The notes: generated by a model not told the origin, from the letters alone. Positions 34,769-44,817 are shown, numbered from the stretch's first letter. The stretch is 64,000 bases of DNA from Poseidonocella sedimentorum (GCF_900116005.1 NZ_FOYI01000004.1:124001-188000); one strand, 5' to 3'. A program made the numbers and translations.

Positions 34769-36133
34769 TTATCGACGTCCCGTATTGCGTTTCTTGCGTT
34801 TGGCACCGGAGCGGCCGCGCAGTTGCGACTTCTCGATCAGCCCCTCGTACTGGTGGGCGAGAAGGTGGCTCTGGACCTGTTGGATCGTGTCCATCGTCAC
34901 ACTCACCACGATCAACACCGAGGTGCCGCCGAAGTAGAAGGGGATGGAAAACTCGTTACGCAGGATTTCCGGAAGCAGACATACCAGCGCGAGGTAGCCC
35001 GAGCCGAGGACAAGCACGCGGTTGACCACGTATTCGAGGTACTCGGCGGTCTTCTTGCCGGGGCGGATGCCGGGCACGAAGCCGTTCTGGTTCTTGAGGT
35101 TGTCCGCCACTTCGTCGGGTTTGAACGAGACGTTGAACGTGTAGAAATAGGCGAAGAACACGATCATGGCCGCGAAAAACAGCAGGTAGAGCGGCTGTCC
35201 GGGGCCGAAATAGGCGAGGATGGTGGACATGACCGGGCCGGTCTGCTGGCCCGAGAAGGTCGCGATCGTGGTCGGCAGCAGCAGCAGCGACGAGGCGAAG
35301 ATCGCCGGGATGACGCCCGCGGGGTTCACCTTGACCGGCAGGTGCGACGAGCCGCCATCATAGACCTTCATCCCCACCTGGCGGCGCGGATACTGGATGT
35401 GAATCTTGCGCAAGGCGCGCTCCATGAAGACCACGAAGGCGATCACCGCCACGACCATCGCGATCACTCCGATGATCACCGCGGGCGAGATCGCGCCCGT
35501 GCGGCCGCTCTCGAAGAACTGCGCCAGCGCGGCGGGGACCTCGGCGATGATGCCGACGAAGATGATGAGCGAGATGCCGTTGCCGATACCGCGCGCGGTG
35601 ATTTGCTCGCCGAGCCACATCAGGAACATCGTCCCGCCCACCAGCGTGATGACGCAGGCCGCGCGGAAGTACCAGCCCGGGTCGGTCGCAAGATCGCCCG
35701 CTTCGAGCGAGGCGGCGAGCCCGTAGGCTTGGAATGTCGCAAGGATCACCGTGCCGTAGCGGGTGTATTGGTTGATCTTCTTGCGCCCCTGCTCGCCCTC
35801 TTTCTTGAGCTGCTCAAGGAAGGGGACCATCGAGGCCAGAAGCTGGATGATGATCGAGGCCGAGATATAGGGCATGATCCCGAGCGCAAAGATCCCCATC
35901 CGGGAGATCGCGCCGCCGGTGAACATGTTGAGGATACCGCCGATGCCGGTCGCGGCCTCATCCATGAAATCGCGCAGCGCGCCGCCGTCGATCCCGGGGA
36001 CCGGGATGTAGGTCCCGAGCCGGTAGACGATGAGCAGTGCGAGCGTGAACAAGATGCGGTTGCGAAGATCGGTTGCTTTGCCAAGGGCGGCCCAGCTGGT
36101 GTTGGCGGCCATTTGCTCTGCTGCGGATGCCAT
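34769..36133 (-). CDS. secY: Preprotein translocase subunit SecY
   Basis: A 454-residue protein with ten predicted helices. The N-terminal [34 protein letters not shown] and the C-terminal [19 protein letters not shown] identify SecY. ATG 36133 (MASAAEQM) gives the usual length; a Met at 36154 adds seven residues. It follows rplO across a 107-bp gap. Confidence 0.96.
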   Translation of the reverse strand: MASAAEQMAANTSWAALGKATDLRNRILFTLALLIVYRLGTYIPVPGIDGGALRDFMDEAATGIGGILNMFTGGAISRMGIFALGIMPYISASIIIQLLASMVPFLEQLKKEGEQGRKKINQYTRYGTVILATFQAYGLAASLEAGDLATDPGWYFRAACVITLVGGTMFLMWLGEQITARGIGNGISLIIFVGIIAEVPAALAQFFESGRTGAISPAVIIGVIAMVVAVIAFVVFMERALRKIHIQYPRRQVGMKVYDGGSSHLPVKVNPAGVIPAIFASSLLLLPTTIATFSGQQTGPVMSTILAYFGPGQPLYLLFFAAMIVFFAYFYTFNVSFKPDEVADNLKNQNGFVPGIRPGKKTAEYLEYVVNRVLVLGSGYLALVCLLPEILRNEFSIPFYFGGTSVLIVVSVTMDTIQQVQSHLLAHQYEGLIEKSQLRGRSGAKRKKRNTGRR

Positions 36134-36240
36134 TCGCGGGTCTCTTTCATGCAAGCGCCGCCGAGCCCGTTCCCCGGCCGGCGGCGTCTTTGGAAAACAT
36201 CGGGTGATATGTAGGCGGCTCGGGCGCCGCCCACAACACC

Positions 36241-36714
36241 TTATTCGGCGACTTGAGCGGTCGTGACCGTCAGTGAGCCCCCGGCTTTCTCCACCGCCTC
36301 GACCGCTGCGCGGGATGCGCCGGTCACGGAGAGGGTCAGCTTGGTGGTGATTTCACCCTTAGCCAGAACGCGCACACCGTCGAGTTTGCGGCGGATCAGA
36401 CCGCTTTCAAGCAGGCTGTCCTCGGTCAGCGCGGCGGAGGCATCGAGCTTGCCGGCGTCGACGAATTTCTGGATCAGGCCGAGGTTCACCACCGCGTAGG
36501 ATTTGCGGTTGGGCTTGTTGAAGCCGCGTTTCGGCAGGCGTTGGTAGAGCGGCATCTGGCCGCCTTCGTAGCCGTTGATCGCCACACCCGAACGGGATTT
36601 CTGGCCCTTGATACCACGGCCAGCGGTCTTGCCCTTGCCGGAGCCGGGACCACGGCCAACGCGCTTGGCCTTTTTCGCAGCGCCGGGATTGTCGCGCAGT
36701 TCATTGAGTTTCAT
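36241..36714 (-). CDS. rplO: 50S ribosomal protein L15
   Basis: A 157-residue protein beginning [20 protein letters not shown] and carrying [15 protein letters not shown] and [11 protein letters not shown], which are diagnostic of L15. The frame reaching 37563 is an antisense artefact. Unlike the usual order, it is not next to rpmD; two non-ribosomal genes lie between. Confidence 0.96.
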   Translation of the reverse strand: MKLNELRDNPGAAKKAKRVGRGPGSGKGKTAGRGIKGQKSRSGVAINGYEGGQMPLYQRLPKRGFNKPNRKSYAVVNLGLIQKFVDAGKLDASAALTEDSLLESGLIRRKLDGVRVLAKGEITTKLTLSVTGASRAAVEAVEKAGGSLTVTTAQVAE

Positions 36715-36810
36715 GTCGCTTCCTTTCGAGCCGGAACTGACCCCCGAAGCGAGACGGGCCAGACACGGCATTTCTTCAATTGTTATGAGGCCCCGCAGGA
36801 CCACCGGGGG

Positions 36811-36839
36811 CGTATAGACGCGATTGAAGAGCAGTGCAA
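36811..36839 (-). promoter_or_regulatory. Promoter for the rplO-secY-adk block
   Basis: On the minus strand TTGCAC (36834-36839), a 17-bp spacer and TATACG (36811-36816) form a strong promoter about 100 bp before rplO. A near-identical arrangement (TTGCCA-N17-TATACG) precedes rpmC. It replaces the read-through lost by the upstream insertion and terminators. Confidence 0.7.
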
Positions 36840-36869
36840 GGGGAACAGAGCCCGCGGAATCCCCGCCGG

Positions 36870-37934
36870 TCAGGGTGCGGGGCAGTTGCCCGTGCACGGG
36901 GTCGGGGCGCGCTGTGCGGCCCCCTTTATCGCCCGTTGCGCGGGGCGCTCCACCAAAACGTGGAGGCCGGCGGCGATGAGCACCGACAGCACAGCCACCG
37001 CAAGCGCCGCGAGGGCCGGGCTGACCTCGACCAGAGCGGTGCGCTGGATCAGGCTCAGGATCGGCAGGTGCACGAGATAGACGCCGAACGACAGCGCCCC
37101 GAGGGTGCGCAGCGGACGCGAAGCGAGCCAGCCCAGCCCGCGCGATTCGATGAAGGCCAGAAAGAGCAGGGCGACCGGAACCCCGACGGAGATCGGGTCG
37201 ATCGCGTTGTGCATGACCGGAAGGCCCACCTGGCGCCGCAACTCCGGGAGCGCGAGGGGCAGCAACGCGACGAGGAAAAACCCGGTCGCCGGCGGTAGGC
37301 CATGGTCCAACGCCCGGCTCAGCCGGGCGCGGCTGTGATCGGGAATGCGCGACAAGAGCAGCCCGAAGAGGAAAAGATGGATCCAGAGCGGCAGGGTTTC
37401 GCCCCAGTCCCGCAAAAGCTCGTGCCCGCCCTCGGCGATCCAGAGGGCTTGCGCCGTCAGGGCGCAGAGGACGACCTGGACGAAGGACAGGTGCAACAGG
37501 CGCACGATGCACCACAGGGCGAGGAACGCGAGGTAGAACTGCATCTCGACCGGCACGGACCACAGAACGCCATTGCCACGCCAGAGCAGAGCGCTGTCGA
37601 GGGCTGCGCTCCCCCAGCTCAGCCCCTCGGGGGCGCCATCGAATGACAAACCGAAGATCAGGCCGAGCAGCAGGACGACGTAGTACAGTGGAAGCACGCG
37701 CGCGATCCGGCTGATCGCGAAACCCCAGATGTCCCGCCCGGTGAATGGACGATCGAGGTAGAGGCGCCCCATGAGCAACCCGCTCAGCGCGAAAAACAGG
37801 GCGACGCCCATCTTGCCGAAGCCCTTACCGAAAATCTCTGGAATGAGCCCGGCGTTGGCACAATGGGATACAACGACCGCGAGCGCGGCGAGTCCGCGCA
37901 AACCGTCAAGTTGACGAATTCTTTGGTGTTCCAT
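36870..37934 (-). CDS. Acyltransferase family 3 membrane protein
   Basis: A 354-residue multi-span protein of the acyltransferase-3/OafA type. The N-terminal [19 protein letters not shown] carries the conserved catalytic His, followed by [24 protein letters not shown] and about nine hydrophobic helices. Such proteins acylate sugars, exopolysaccharide or lipids. ATG 37934 is chosen; one at 37958 is possible. It stands between the DUF1127 terminator and rplO inside the ribosomal cluster. Its target is unknown. Confidence 0.85.
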   Translation of the reverse strand: MEHQRIRQLDGLRGLAALAVVVSHCANAGLIPEIFGKGFGKMGVALFFALSGLLMGRLYLDRPFTGRDIWGFAISRIARVLPLYYVVLLLGLIFGLSFDGAPEGLSWGSAALDSALLWRGNGVLWSVPVEMQFYLAFLALWCIVRLLHLSFVQVVLCALTAQALWIAEGGHELLRDWGETLPLWIHLFLFGLLLSRIPDHSRARLSRALDHGLPPATGFFLVALLPLALPELRRQVGLPVMHNAIDPISVGVPVALLFLAFIESRGLGWLASRPLRTLGALSFGVYLVHLPILSLIQRTALVEVSPALAALAVAVLSVLIAAGLHVLVERPAQRAIKGAAQRAPTPCTGNCPAP

Positions 37935-38049
37935 CTTGCCCCGCTTCCCGGCCGTCATTTTTGTGCCGGAACCTGCTCTTGGGCCAGAAGTATCGGGAAC
38001 CTGGTCAACAGAGCGTTAAAAGGCCGTATTGGATTGGTGCACAAACCAT

Positions 38050-38089
38050 AAAAAAACGCCCCCCGGCCACGTGGGGCGGGAGGCGTTTT
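38050..38089 (-). terminator. Terminator after the DUF1127 gene
   Basis: On the minus strand AAAACGCCTCCCG pairs with CGGGGGGCGTTTT (one mismatch), followed by a run of T. It lies about 45 bp after the DUF1127 stop and should isolate that gene from the acyltransferase gene. Confidence 0.85.
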
Positions 38090-38134
38090 GGCAGCGAGTT
38101 GGGGGCGATCCCCGGCCGCGGTCGGACGCGCGGC

Positions 38135-38347
38135 TTACTTGCCGTAGGCGTCTTCGCGGGCGATCCGCTCGATGTCGGAGCGGCTGATGCCGAGGTCGTT
38201 CAGGTCGCGGTCGGTCAGGGCCGAAAGCTCGCTGTAGGTCCGGTTGTAGGCCGCGCGGCGCGTGAAGGCGGCTTTGACGGCGGCGACCGGTTCGCTGACG
38301 AAGTTGGCGAAGGTCAGGGTGTTTTGTGCGTTGGCTGCATATGCCAT
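38135..38347 (-). CDS. DUF1127 domain protein
   Basis: A 70-residue protein. The DUF1127 (YjiS-like) core is LSALTDRDLNDLGISRSDIE at about 41-60, with an Arg-rich C-terminal segment (IERIAREDAYGK). The N-terminal half is specific to this group. GAGGACC precedes the ATG. The gene is bounded by terminators on both sides, so it is a one-gene unit within the ribosomal cluster. DUF1127 proteins act as small RNA- or stress-related regulators in some alphaproteobacteria; the role here is unknown. Confidence 0.82.
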   Translation of the reverse strand: MAYAANAQNTLTFANFVSEPVAAVKAAFTRRAAYNRTYSELSALTDRDLNDLGISRSDIERIAREDAYGK

Positions 38348-38516
38348 GGATCAGGTCCTCTTTCTATCAGTCATTCGCGGTTGTCTGAACCGCTCGGTTT
38401 GTCTTGATGACTGAGAGATAGGCCCCGATGTTGGCGCTAACAATGTCCAGAACGGACAAGCCGCTATGCAGTTTCTGCAATGCAGCGAAGGCCCGGAATC
38501 GCCCCGCCCAAACGCG

Positions 38517-38544
38517 AAAACGCCCCACAGTCTCCTGCAGGGCG
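38517..38544 (-). terminator. Terminator after rpmD
   Basis: On the minus strand CGCCCTGCAG-GAGA-CTGTGGGGCG pairs over 10 bp (two G-U pairs), followed by TTTTCGCGTTT. It lies 28 bp after the rpmD stop, so transcription of the spc block ends before the inserted DUF1127 and acyltransferase genes. Confidence 0.75.
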
Positions 38545-38572
38545 CCTTCTGAAGCGTATCGGAAAAAGCGCT

Positions 38573-38761
38573 TTAGCCGCGCTCTTCGACGATTTCCACC
38601 AGATGCGGGATCTTCCTGATCATGCCGCGCACGGAGGGGGTGTCCTCCAGCTCGCGGGTCTTGTGCATCTTGTTCAGCCCCAGGCCGATCAGCGTCTGGC
38701 GCTGGTCCTGGGGGCGTCGGATCGGCGAGCCGATCTGCTTGACGACGATGGTCTTGGCCAT
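38573..38761 (-). CDS. rpmD: 50S ribosomal protein L30
   Basis: A 62-residue protein. [36 protein letters not shown] and [11 protein letters not shown] identify L30. It is last of its block and is followed by a terminator instead of rplO. Confidence 0.96.
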   Translation of the reverse strand: MAKTIVVKQIGSPIRRPQDQRQTLIGLGLNKMHKTRELEDTPSVRGMIRKIPHLVEIVEERG

Positions 38762-38774
38762 GTGTCCCTACTCC

Positions 38775-39338
38775 TTACGCTTCGGCCGCTTCGGGCTGGG
38801 CTTCATCCTTGCGCAGGATATCAGCCACCTTCTTGCCGCGGCGTTGAGCGACCATGCGGGGACTTGCCTCCTTGGCAAGACCGTCGAGGGTCGCGCGGAT
38901 CATGTTGTAGGGGTTCTGGGAGCCGATCGACTTGGCGACGACGTCCTGAATGCCCAACATCTCGAACACGGCCCGCATCGGACCACCGGCGATGATCCCG
39001 GTCCCGGTCGGCGCGCTGCGCATCACAACGCGGCCCGCACCATGGCGGCCCTCGATGTCGTGGTGCAGCGTGCGGCCTTCGCGCAGCGGCACGCGGACCA
39101 TCTGACGCTTGGCTTGCTCGGTGGCCTTACGGATCGCCTCGGGGACCTCTTTGGCCTTGCCCTTGCCGAAGCCGACGCGGCCCTTCTGATCGCCCACGAC
39201 AACCAGAGCAGCAAAGCCGAAGCGCTTACCGCCCTTGACCGTCTTGCTGACCCGGTTGATCGCAACCAGACGATCGGCGAATTCGGGAGCTTCGTCGCGA
39301 TCGCGACGGTTGCCCCGGTGTTGACCTTCTCTTGCCAT
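38775..39338 (-). CDS. rpsE: 30S ribosomal protein S5
   Basis: A 187-residue protein. [20 protein letters not shown] and [20 protein letters not shown] identify S5. A C-terminal acidic/Ala tail and a longer N-terminus are normal for this group. It lies 13 bp from rpmD. Confidence 0.97.
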   Translation of the reverse strand: MAREGQHRGNRRDRDEAPEFADRLVAINRVSKTVKGGKRFGFAALVVVGDQKGRVGFGKGKAKEVPEAIRKATEQAKRQMVRVPLREGRTLHHDIEGRHGAGRVVMRSAPTGTGIIAGGPMRAVFEMLGIQDVVAKSIGSQNPYNMIRATLDGLAKEASPRMVAQRRGKKVADILRKDEAQPEAAEA

Positions 39339-39349
39339 ATCGTCTCTCC

Positions 39350-39709
39350 TCAGATCTTCAGACCGGCGTCACGCGCCGCATCAGCCAGCGCCTTGACGGA
39401 GCCATGGAACAGGAAGCCACCACGATCGTAGTAGGCCTGTTCCACGCCGGCCTTCTTGGCACGTTCGGCGATGGTCGCGCCAACCTTGGCGGCCGCTTCG
39501 AGGTTGTTCTTGCCGACGAAGCCGAGGTCTTTCTCCAGCGTGGAGGCCGAAGCCAGGGTCACGCCGTTGACGTCGTCGATCAGCTGAACGCTGATGTTCT
39601 TGTTGGAACGGTGGACCGAAAGGCGCGGGCGCCCTGCGTTCACCTTGCGAAGTTTGTTCCGGACGCGCAGGCGGCGCTTCTGGAACAGTTGTCTTTTGCT
39701 GTTTGCCAT
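39350..39709 (-). CDS. rplR: 50S ribosomal protein L18
   Basis: A 119-residue protein. [31 protein letters not shown]-like sequence (here [11 protein letters not shown]) and [21 protein letters not shown] mark L18, which binds 5S rRNA. It is 11 bp upstream of rpsE. Confidence 0.97.
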   Translation of the reverse strand: MANSKRQLFQKRRLRVRNKLRKVNAGRPRLSVHRSNKNISVQLIDDVNGVTLASASTLEKDLGFVGKNNLEAAAKVGATIAERAKKAGVEQAYYDRGGFLFHGSVKALADAARDAGLKI

Positions 39710-39720
39710 TTTCCGCGTCC

Positions 39721-40254
39721 TTACTTCTTCTTGCCTTCCTTACGGAAGATATACTCGCCCTTGTAGCGAATGCCCTTGCCCTTGTAGGGCTCCGGCTTGC
39801 GCCACTCGCGGATGTTGGCCGCGACTTGACCGACGAGCTGCTCATCATTGCCTTCGATGACGATTTCCGTCTGTTTCGGCGCGGTCACGGTGACCCCGTC
39901 CGGAACCTGGAAATCGACGTCATGGCTGAGACCAAGGTTCAGCCTGAGCGTGTTGCCCTGCATCTGGGCACGATAGCCCACACCCTGGATTTCGAGCTCT
40001 TTCTTGAAGCCCTGCGTCACACCGGTGACGAGGTTCGCCACACATGTGCGGGACATGCCCCACTGCTGACGGGCGCGCTTGGACTTGCCGCGCGGCGTCA
40101 CGGTGATGGAGCTGTCCTCGACCGTGAGCGTAACATCGTCGGTCGCGGTGAAGCTGCGGGTGCCCTTGGGGCCCTTCACTTCGATCGTCTGACCGGAGAC
40201 GTTCGCCTCCACCCCGGAGGGCAGCTCGACCGGTTTTTTCCCAATACGAGACAT
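39721..40254 (-). CDS. rplF: 50S ribosomal protein L6
   Basis: A 177-residue protein. [17 protein letters not shown] starts the protein, [19 protein letters not shown] and the C-terminal [14 protein letters not shown] complete the L6 pattern. ATG 40254 is chosen over the frame that reaches back to 40320 into rpsH. Confidence 0.97.
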   Translation of the reverse strand: MSRIGKKPVELPSGVEANVSGQTIEVKGPKGTRSFTATDDVTLTVEDSSITVTPRGKSKRARQQWGMSRTCVANLVTGVTQGFKKELEIQGVGYRAQMQGNTLRLNLGLSHDVDFQVPDGVTVTAPKQTEIVIEGNDEQLVGQVAANIREWRKPEPYKGKGIRYKGEYIFRKEGKKK

Positions 40255-40264
40255 AGTGACCTCC

Positions 40265-40657
40265 TTAGAAGACGGTGCAGAGCACTTCGCCGCCAACATT
40301 GGCAGAACGTGCAGCTGCATCCGACATCACGCCCTTGGGCGTGGAGACAATGGAAACGCCAAGGCCCTGACGGACCTGCGGGATGTCCTTCACGCCCATG
40401 TAGACGCGACGGCCAGGCTTGGAGACGCGCTTCAGCTCGCGGATGACGGGGGTGCCGTCAAAGTACTTGAGGCTGATTTCGAGCGCCGGATGACCGTTTG
40501 CGCCGGTCACCTTCTCATAGCCGCGGATGTAGCCTTCGTCCGCGAGAACATCGAGAACCCAGGCACGCAGCTTGGATGCCGGCGTGATGACGGTGGTTTT
40601 GCCGCGCATCTGCGAGTTGCGGATACGGGTGAGCATATCGCCGATAGGATCGTTCAT
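40265..40657 (-). CDS. rpsH: 30S ribosomal protein S8
   Basis: A 130-residue protein. [20 protein letters not shown] at the N-terminus and the C-terminal [20 protein letters not shown] identify S8, which in E. coli also represses the spc operon post-transcriptionally. It sits between rpsN and rplF. Confidence 0.97.
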   Translation of the reverse strand: MNDPIGDMLTRIRNSQMRGKTTVITPASKLRAWVLDVLADEGYIRGYEKVTGANGHPALEISLKYFDGTPVIRELKRVSKPGRRVYMGVKDIPQVRQGLGVSIVSTPKGVMSDAAARSANVGGEVLCTVF

Positions 40658-40669
40658 CTCGTGATCTCC

Positions 40670-40975
40670 TTACCAGCTCGATTTGACCATGCCGGGGATC
40701 TGCCCGGCGGAGCCCAGTTCACGCAGCGCGATCCGGGAGATCTTGAGCTTGCGGTAATAGGCGTGCGGACGGCCCGTCAGCTGGCAGCGGTTGTGCAACC
40801 GTGTCGGCGAGCTGTTGCGCGGCAGTTTGGCAAGCTTCAGGCGCGCCTTGAAGCGCTCTTCCATCGGCTTGGATTCGTCATTCGCGATCTCTTTGAGCTC
40901 GGCGCGTTTGGCGGCGTATTTCTCCACCAGGCGCTGACGCTTCTTCTCGCGTTCGATCATTGCTTTTTTAGCCAT
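40670..40975 (-). CDS. rpsN: 30S ribosomal protein S14
   Basis: A 101-residue long-form S14 without zinc cysteines. [20 protein letters not shown] and the C-terminal [37 protein letters not shown] match the family. Confidence 0.97.
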   Translation of the reverse strand: MAKKAMIEREKKRQRLVEKYAAKRAELKEIANDESKPMEERFKARLKLAKLPRNSSPTRLHNRCQLTGRPHAYYRKLKISRIALRELGSAGQIPGMVKSSW

Positions 40976-40993
40976 GTCTTTTTCTCCCGCGGA

Positions 40994-41557
40994 TCAGCTG
41001 TTGAAGGGCATGTTGAATTGCGTCAACAGCGCCTTTGCTTCCGCATCGGTTTGCGCGGTGGTGCAGATGATGATGTCCAGGCCCCAGACCTCGTCGACCT
41101 TGTCGTAGTCGATCTCGGGGAAGACGATGTGTTCCTTGATGCCCATGGCGTAGTTGCCACGGCCGTCAAAGCTCTTGCCCGAAATGCCGCGGAAGTCGCG
41201 GATGCGGGGCATCGCGACGGTCACGAGACGGTCAAGGAAGTCATACATCCGGTCGCCGCGCAGGGTGACCTTGGCGCCCATCGGCATGTCTTCGCGAACG
41301 CGGAAACCGGCGATGGATTTCTTGGCCTTGGTGGTGACGGCTTTTTGGCCGGCGATGGAAGAGAGGTCTTCCTGCGCCGATTTGGCCTTCTTGCTGTCTT
41401 TCACCGCTTCAGCGCCGCAGCCGATGTTCAGGACGATCTTGTCCAGACGCGGGATCTGCATGTCGTTGGCGTAGCCGAACTCTTCCTTGAGAGCCGGGCG
41501 CGCGGTTTCGCGGTAATGCGTCTTCAGACGCGGGGTATAGGCTGCCGTATCAAGCAT
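40994..41557 (-). CDS. rplE: 50S ribosomal protein L5
   Basis: A 187-residue protein. [37 protein letters not shown] and [16 protein letters not shown] identify L5, a 5S rRNA binder. It overlaps rplX by 8 bp. Confidence 0.97.
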   Translation of the reverse strand: MLDTAAYTPRLKTHYRETARPALKEEFGYANDMQIPRLDKIVLNIGCGAEAVKDSKKAKSAQEDLSSIAGQKAVTTKAKKSIAGFRVREDMPMGAKVTLRGDRMYDFLDRLVTVAMPRIRDFRGISGKSFDGRGNYAMGIKEHIVFPEIDYDKVDEVWGLDIIICTTAQTDAEAKALLTQFNMPFNS

Positions 41558-41861
41558 CGATCACGTCCCCCGTGGTCTTGGCGAAGCGGACCTTCTTGTC
41601 GCCTTCCATGCGGAAGCCGACGCGGGTGGCCTTGCCGTTCTTGTCGAGCAGAGCGAGGTTGGACAGCTGGATCGGCATCGCCTTGGGGATGCGGCCGCCC
41701 TGGCTGTTCTGGCTCTGACGTGTGTGGCGGATGGCCATGTTGATGCCTTCGACCACGGCTTTACCGGTGGTGGGGGAAACGGACTGGATGGTCCCTTCCT
41801 TGCCCTTGTCCTTGCCGGCAAGCACGACGACCTTGTCGCCTTTACGAAGTTTCGCAGCCAT
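41550..41861 (-). CDS. rplX: 50S ribosomal protein L24
   Basis: A 103-residue protein. [19 protein letters not shown] is the KOW motif, and [13 protein letters not shown] and [16 protein letters not shown] complete L24. It overlaps rplN by one base and rplE by 8 bp. Confidence 0.97.
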   Translation of the reverse strand: MAAKLRKGDKVVVLAGKDKGKEGTIQSVSPTTGKAVVEGINMAIRHTRQSQNSQGGRIPKAMPIQLSNLALLDKNGKATRVGFRMEGDKKVRFAKTTGDVIDA

Positions 41862-42229
41862 CAGAGCACCTCCGGAGCAAGCGAGATGATCTTCATGAAG
41901 TTCTTCGCCCGCAGCTCGCGCACGACCGGCCCGAAAATACGGGTGCCGACAGGCTCGCCCGCGTTGTTCAGGATGACGGCGGCGTTGCGGTCAAAGCGGA
42001 TTGCGGTGCCGTCTTCACGACGGACTTCCTTGGCGGTGCGTACGACGACTGCCTTGCGGACATCGCCTTTCTTGACGCGGCCGCGCGGGATGGCTTCCTT
42101 GACCGAGACGACGATGATGTCGCCCACGGATGCGTATTTACGCTTGGAACCACCCAGGACCTTGATGCACTGCACCCGGCGTGCGCCGGAGTTGTCAGCG
42201 ACATCCAGATTGGTCTGCATCTGGATCAT
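41861..42229 (-). CDS. rplN: 50S ribosomal protein L14
   Basis: A 122-residue protein. [20 protein letters not shown] at the start and [19 protein letters not shown] at the end are the L14 hallmarks. A 77-bp gap separates it from rpsQ. Confidence 0.97.
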   Translation of the reverse strand: MIQMQTNLDVADNSGARRVQCIKVLGGSKRKYASVGDIIVVSVKEAIPRGRVKKGDVRKAVVVRTAKEVRREDGTAIRFDRNAAVILNNAGEPVGTRIFGPVVRELRAKNFMKIISLAPEVL

Positions 42230-42306
42230 TTGGTTTCTCCCGACCTGTGGGGGGCGCTCATGGCCTTGTCCCCAGGGTTTCGCTCAAACCGAAAGGCCTT
42301 GAAAGC

Positions 42307-42537
42307 TTACGCTTCCAGGACCTCCCAGCGTTTCGTCTTCGATTTCGGCGCGCATTCCGCGATGCGGACTGTGTCGCCGACCTTGAAGGTATTCTTTTCG
42401 TCGTGGGCCCGGTATTTCTTGGACTTACGGACGGTCTTGTGCAGCAGCGGATGCTTGAAGCGGCGCTCGACCAGAACGGTGACGGTCTGTTCGTTGGCGT
42501 CGCTGGTCACGGTGCCTTGCAGGATGCGTTTGGGCAT
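42307..42537 (-). CDS. rpsQ: 30S ribosomal protein S17
   Basis: A 76-residue protein. [39 protein letters not shown] and [17 protein letters not shown] identify S17. Confidence 0.96.
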   Translation of the reverse strand: MPKRILQGTVTSDANEQTVTVLVERRFKHPLLHKTVRKSKKYRAHDEKNTFKVGDTVRIAECAPKSKTKRWEVLEA

Positions 42538-42548
42538 ATCTTGTCTCC

Positions 42549-42749
42549 TTACTCGGCTGCCGCAGCGGCTTTTTGGTTGAGGATCGTCTTGACGCGCGCG
42601 ACGTCGCGGCGGACGGTCCGCATCCGTGCGGTGCCTTCAAGCTGGCCAGTGGCCTGCTGGAAGCGGAGGTTGAAAGCCTCTTTCTTGAGTGCCGTCAGCT
42701 GCTCGCGCAGCTGATCGGGCGTCTTGTCACGCAGTTCGTTGGCGTTCAT
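42549..42749 (-). CDS. rpmC: 50S ribosomal protein L29
   Basis: A 66-residue protein. [20 protein letters not shown] and [16 protein letters not shown] identify L29. It is the first gene of the block that continues to rpmD. Its usual neighbour rplP lies beyond an inserted gene. Confidence 0.95.
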   Translation of the reverse strand: MNANELRDKTPDQLREQLTALKKEAFNLRFQQATGQLEGTARMRTVRRDVARVKTILNQKAAAAAE

Positions 42750-42834
42750 CGCCTGTCTTCCTTTCCAACATCACCAGTCGGCCCTCAAATAGTTGAGGTC
42801 ACCGCGAATCTGGTGGAGTTCGTGATGAAGGGGC

Positions 42835-42863
42835 CGTATAGGGGCCATTGCGCCTGCTGGCAA
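42835..42863 (-). promoter_or_regulatory. Promoter for the rpmC-to-rpmD block
   Basis: On the minus strand TTGCCA (42858-42863), a 17-bp spacer and TATACG (42835-42840) form a strong promoter about 85 bp before rpmC. It shares its -10 and spacing with the rplO promoter. A perfect 10-bp palindrome, ATTGGCCAAT (42879-42888), lies just upstream, between this promoter and the divergent oxygenase gene. Confidence 0.72.
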
Positions 42864-42973
42864 CCCCCGATGCCCGGGATTGGCCAATCTTGCTCCCCCT
42901 GCCCGGTCCCGAGGCCTGCCCGGCGGCCGGATCGGGCCTCGCCGCAGCGCGGCTTCTGCGGTAACACAGATCC

Positions 42974-43594
42974 ATGTCACAGATCGAGTCGCTCTTCGCC
43001 ACCCGCCTCTACCGCGCCAAGCTCTCAGAGCACGGCGATCCCATAGACCAATCCGAGCTCGAAGCCTCCTGCTGGGCCATCGCCAACGACGATGAGGCCG
43101 GCCAGACCTGGTGCGAGGAAAACGCCTATCCCGGCTACACCTCCTACGCCTCGCTCAGCGACCTGCCCTGGCGCTTCCCGATTTTCGGGGATCTCGTGGC
43201 AGCGCTGGACAAACACGTCGCCGCCTTCGTGGAGGACCTCGAGTTCGACCTCGACGGGCAATCGCTGGTGCTCGAGGATATCTGGATCAACATCCTGCCC
43301 GAAGGCGGGACGCATGCGGCGCATATCCATCCCCATTCCGTCATCAGCGGCACCACCTATGTCGCCATGCCCGAAGGGGCGAGCGCGATCAAATACGAAG
43401 ACCCGCGCCACCCGATGATGATGGCCGCCCCGCCCCGCCGCAAAGACGCGCGCCGCGAGTTGAAAAGCTTCGTCTATGTTGCGCCAGATGTGGGCGACGT
43501 GCTGCTGTGGGAAAGCTGGCTGCGCCACGAGGTTCCGATGAACATGTCCGAAGATGAGCGGATTTCGGTGTCCTTCAACTATAAATGGGCCTGA
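42974..43594 (+). CDS. Putative 2OG-Fe(II) oxygenase (TIGR02466-like)
   Basis: A 206-residue protein resembling the TIGR02466 group of double-stranded beta-helix oxygenases. Candidate metal ligands are the His cluster at 117-121 (HIHPHS), followed by SGTTYV, and the distal His185 in SWLRHEVP. Arg196 in the ERISVSFN segment fits the 2-oxoglutarate-binding position. The gene is on the opposite strand to the ribosomal cluster, between rplP and rpmC, and shares a bidirectional terminator with rplP. The substrate is unknown; a ribosomal-protein target is only a hypothesis. Confidence 0.75.
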   Translation: MSQIESLFATRLYRAKLSEHGDPIDQSELEASCWAIANDDEAGQTWCEENAYPGYTSYASLSDLPWRFPIFGDLVAALDKHVAAFVEDLEFDLDGQSLVLEDIWINILPEGGTHAAHIHPHSVISGTTYVAMPEGASAIKYEDPRHPMMMAAPPRRKDARRELKSFVYVAPDVGDVLLWESWLRHEVPMNMSEDERISVSFNYKWA

Positions 43595-43623
43595 CGCCTC
43601 TGGCGCCACACCGCCGAGAATAG

Positions 43624-43656
43624 AAAAACCCCGCCGATCGCCCGGCGGGGTTTTTT
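43624..43656. terminator. Bidirectional terminator between the oxygenase gene and rplP
   Basis: CCCCGCCG-ATCGCC-CGGCGGGG has an A-run before it and six T after it, so it works on both strands. It ends the rplB-to-rplP block on the minus strand and the oxygenase gene on the plus strand. Confidence 0.9.
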
Positions 43657-43682
43657 GTCGTCTTGCCTGTGTGGCGCGGGAC

Positions 43683-44096
43683 TTACCAGTCCTCGCGCTC
43701 CACGATACGGGTCTTGATCGGAAGTTTCATCGCGGCAAGGCGCAGGGCCTCGCGGGCGATGTCTTCGCCAACACCGTCGATCTCGAACATCACGCGGCCC
43801 GGCTTGACCTTGCACGCCCAGTAATCGACCGAGCCCTTACCTTTACCCATCCGAACTTCGGTGGGCTTGGAGGTCACGGGGGTGTCCGGGAAGATCCGGA
43901 TCCAGACGCGGCCCTGACGCTTCATGTGACGCGTCATGGCACGACGTGCGGCTTCGATCTGGCGCGCGGTGACGCGCTCGGGCTGTGTCGCTTTCAGACC
44001 ATAACTGCCGAAGTTCAGATCGGAGCCGCCTTTGGCGAGCCCGCTGATCCGGCCTTTATGCTGTTTGCGGAACTTTGTGCGCTTTGGTTGCAGCAT
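43683..44096 (-). CDS. rplP: 50S ribosomal protein L16
   Basis: A 137-residue protein. [36 protein letters not shown] and [20 protein letters not shown] identify L16. Arg82 in the VRMGKGKG segment aligns with E. coli Arg81, the residue hydroxylated by the oxygenase RoxA (YcfD). It is the last gene of its block, next to an oxygenase-like gene. Confidence 0.97.
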   Translation of the reverse strand: MLQPKRTKFRKQHKGRISGLAKGGSDLNFGSYGLKATQPERVTARQIEAARRAMTRHMKRQGRVWIRIFPDTPVTSKPTEVRMGKGKGSVDYWACKVKPGRVMFEIDGVGEDIAREALRLAAMKLPIKTRIVEREDW

Positions 44097-44109
44097 CTCT
44101 CAGTCCTCC

Positions 44110-44817
44110 TCAGCGACGGCCGCCAGCGCCGCGGGGCGCCGGACCATCTTGAATTTCCTGCGTGCGACGATCACGCGCCGAAGGATCGTGCTCCATGATC
44201 TCACCTTTGAAGATCCAGACCTTGATCCCGATGATCCCGTAGGGGGTCATCGCTTCGGAATGTGCGTAATCGATGTCGGCGCGCAGCGTGTGAAGCGGAA
44301 CGCGACCCTCACGGTACCATTCGGTCCGCGCGATCTCGGCGCCGCCAAGACGGCCCGAAACGTTGACCCGGATCCCGAGAGCACCCATGCGCATCGCGTT
44401 CTGCACCGCGCGCTTCATGGCGCGGCGGAAGGAAACACGGCGCTCAAGCTGCTGGGCGATGCTCTCGCCGACCAGCTGGGCGTCAAGCTCCGGCTTGCGC
44501 ACTTCAACGATGTTGAGGTGCAGCTCACTGTCGGTCATCGAAGCCAGCTTCTTGCGCAGCGACTCGATGTCCGCGCCTTTCTTGCCGATGATGACACCCG
44601 GGCGCGCGGTGTGCACCGTGACGCGGCACTTCTTGTGCGGACGCTCGATGATCACGCGGGCCACGCCGGCCTGCTTGCACTCTTCCTTGATGAAGTCGCG
44701 GATCTTGATGTCTTCCAGCAGAAGATCACCGTAATCCTTGGTATCGGCATACCAGCGGCTGTCCCAGGTGCGGTTGACCTGAAGACGCATGCCAATCGGA
44801 TTGACCTTGTTACCCAT
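44110..44817 (-). CDS. rpsC: 30S ribosomal protein S3
   Basis: A 235-residue protein. [20 protein letters not shown] at the start, the KH-domain segment [20 protein letters not shown] and [20 protein letters not shown] identify S3. It ends 13 bp before rplP and overlaps rplV by one base. Confidence 0.97.
   Translation of the reverse strand: MGNKVNPIGMRLQVNRTWDSRWYADTKDYGDLLLEDIKIRDFIKEECKQAGVARVIIERPHKKCRVTVHTARPGVIIGKKGADIESLRKKLASMTDSELHLNIVEVRKPELDAQLVGESIAQQLERRVSFRRAMKRAVQNAMRMGALGIRVNVSGRLGGAEIARTEWYREGRVPLHTLRADIDYAHSEAMTPYGIIGIKVWIFKGEIMEHDPSARDRRTQEIQDGPAPRGAGGRR

Noticed and set aside
41550-41557. Frameshift between rplX and rplE
   Set aside because: The 8-bp overlap is an ordinary overlap; both proteins are full length.
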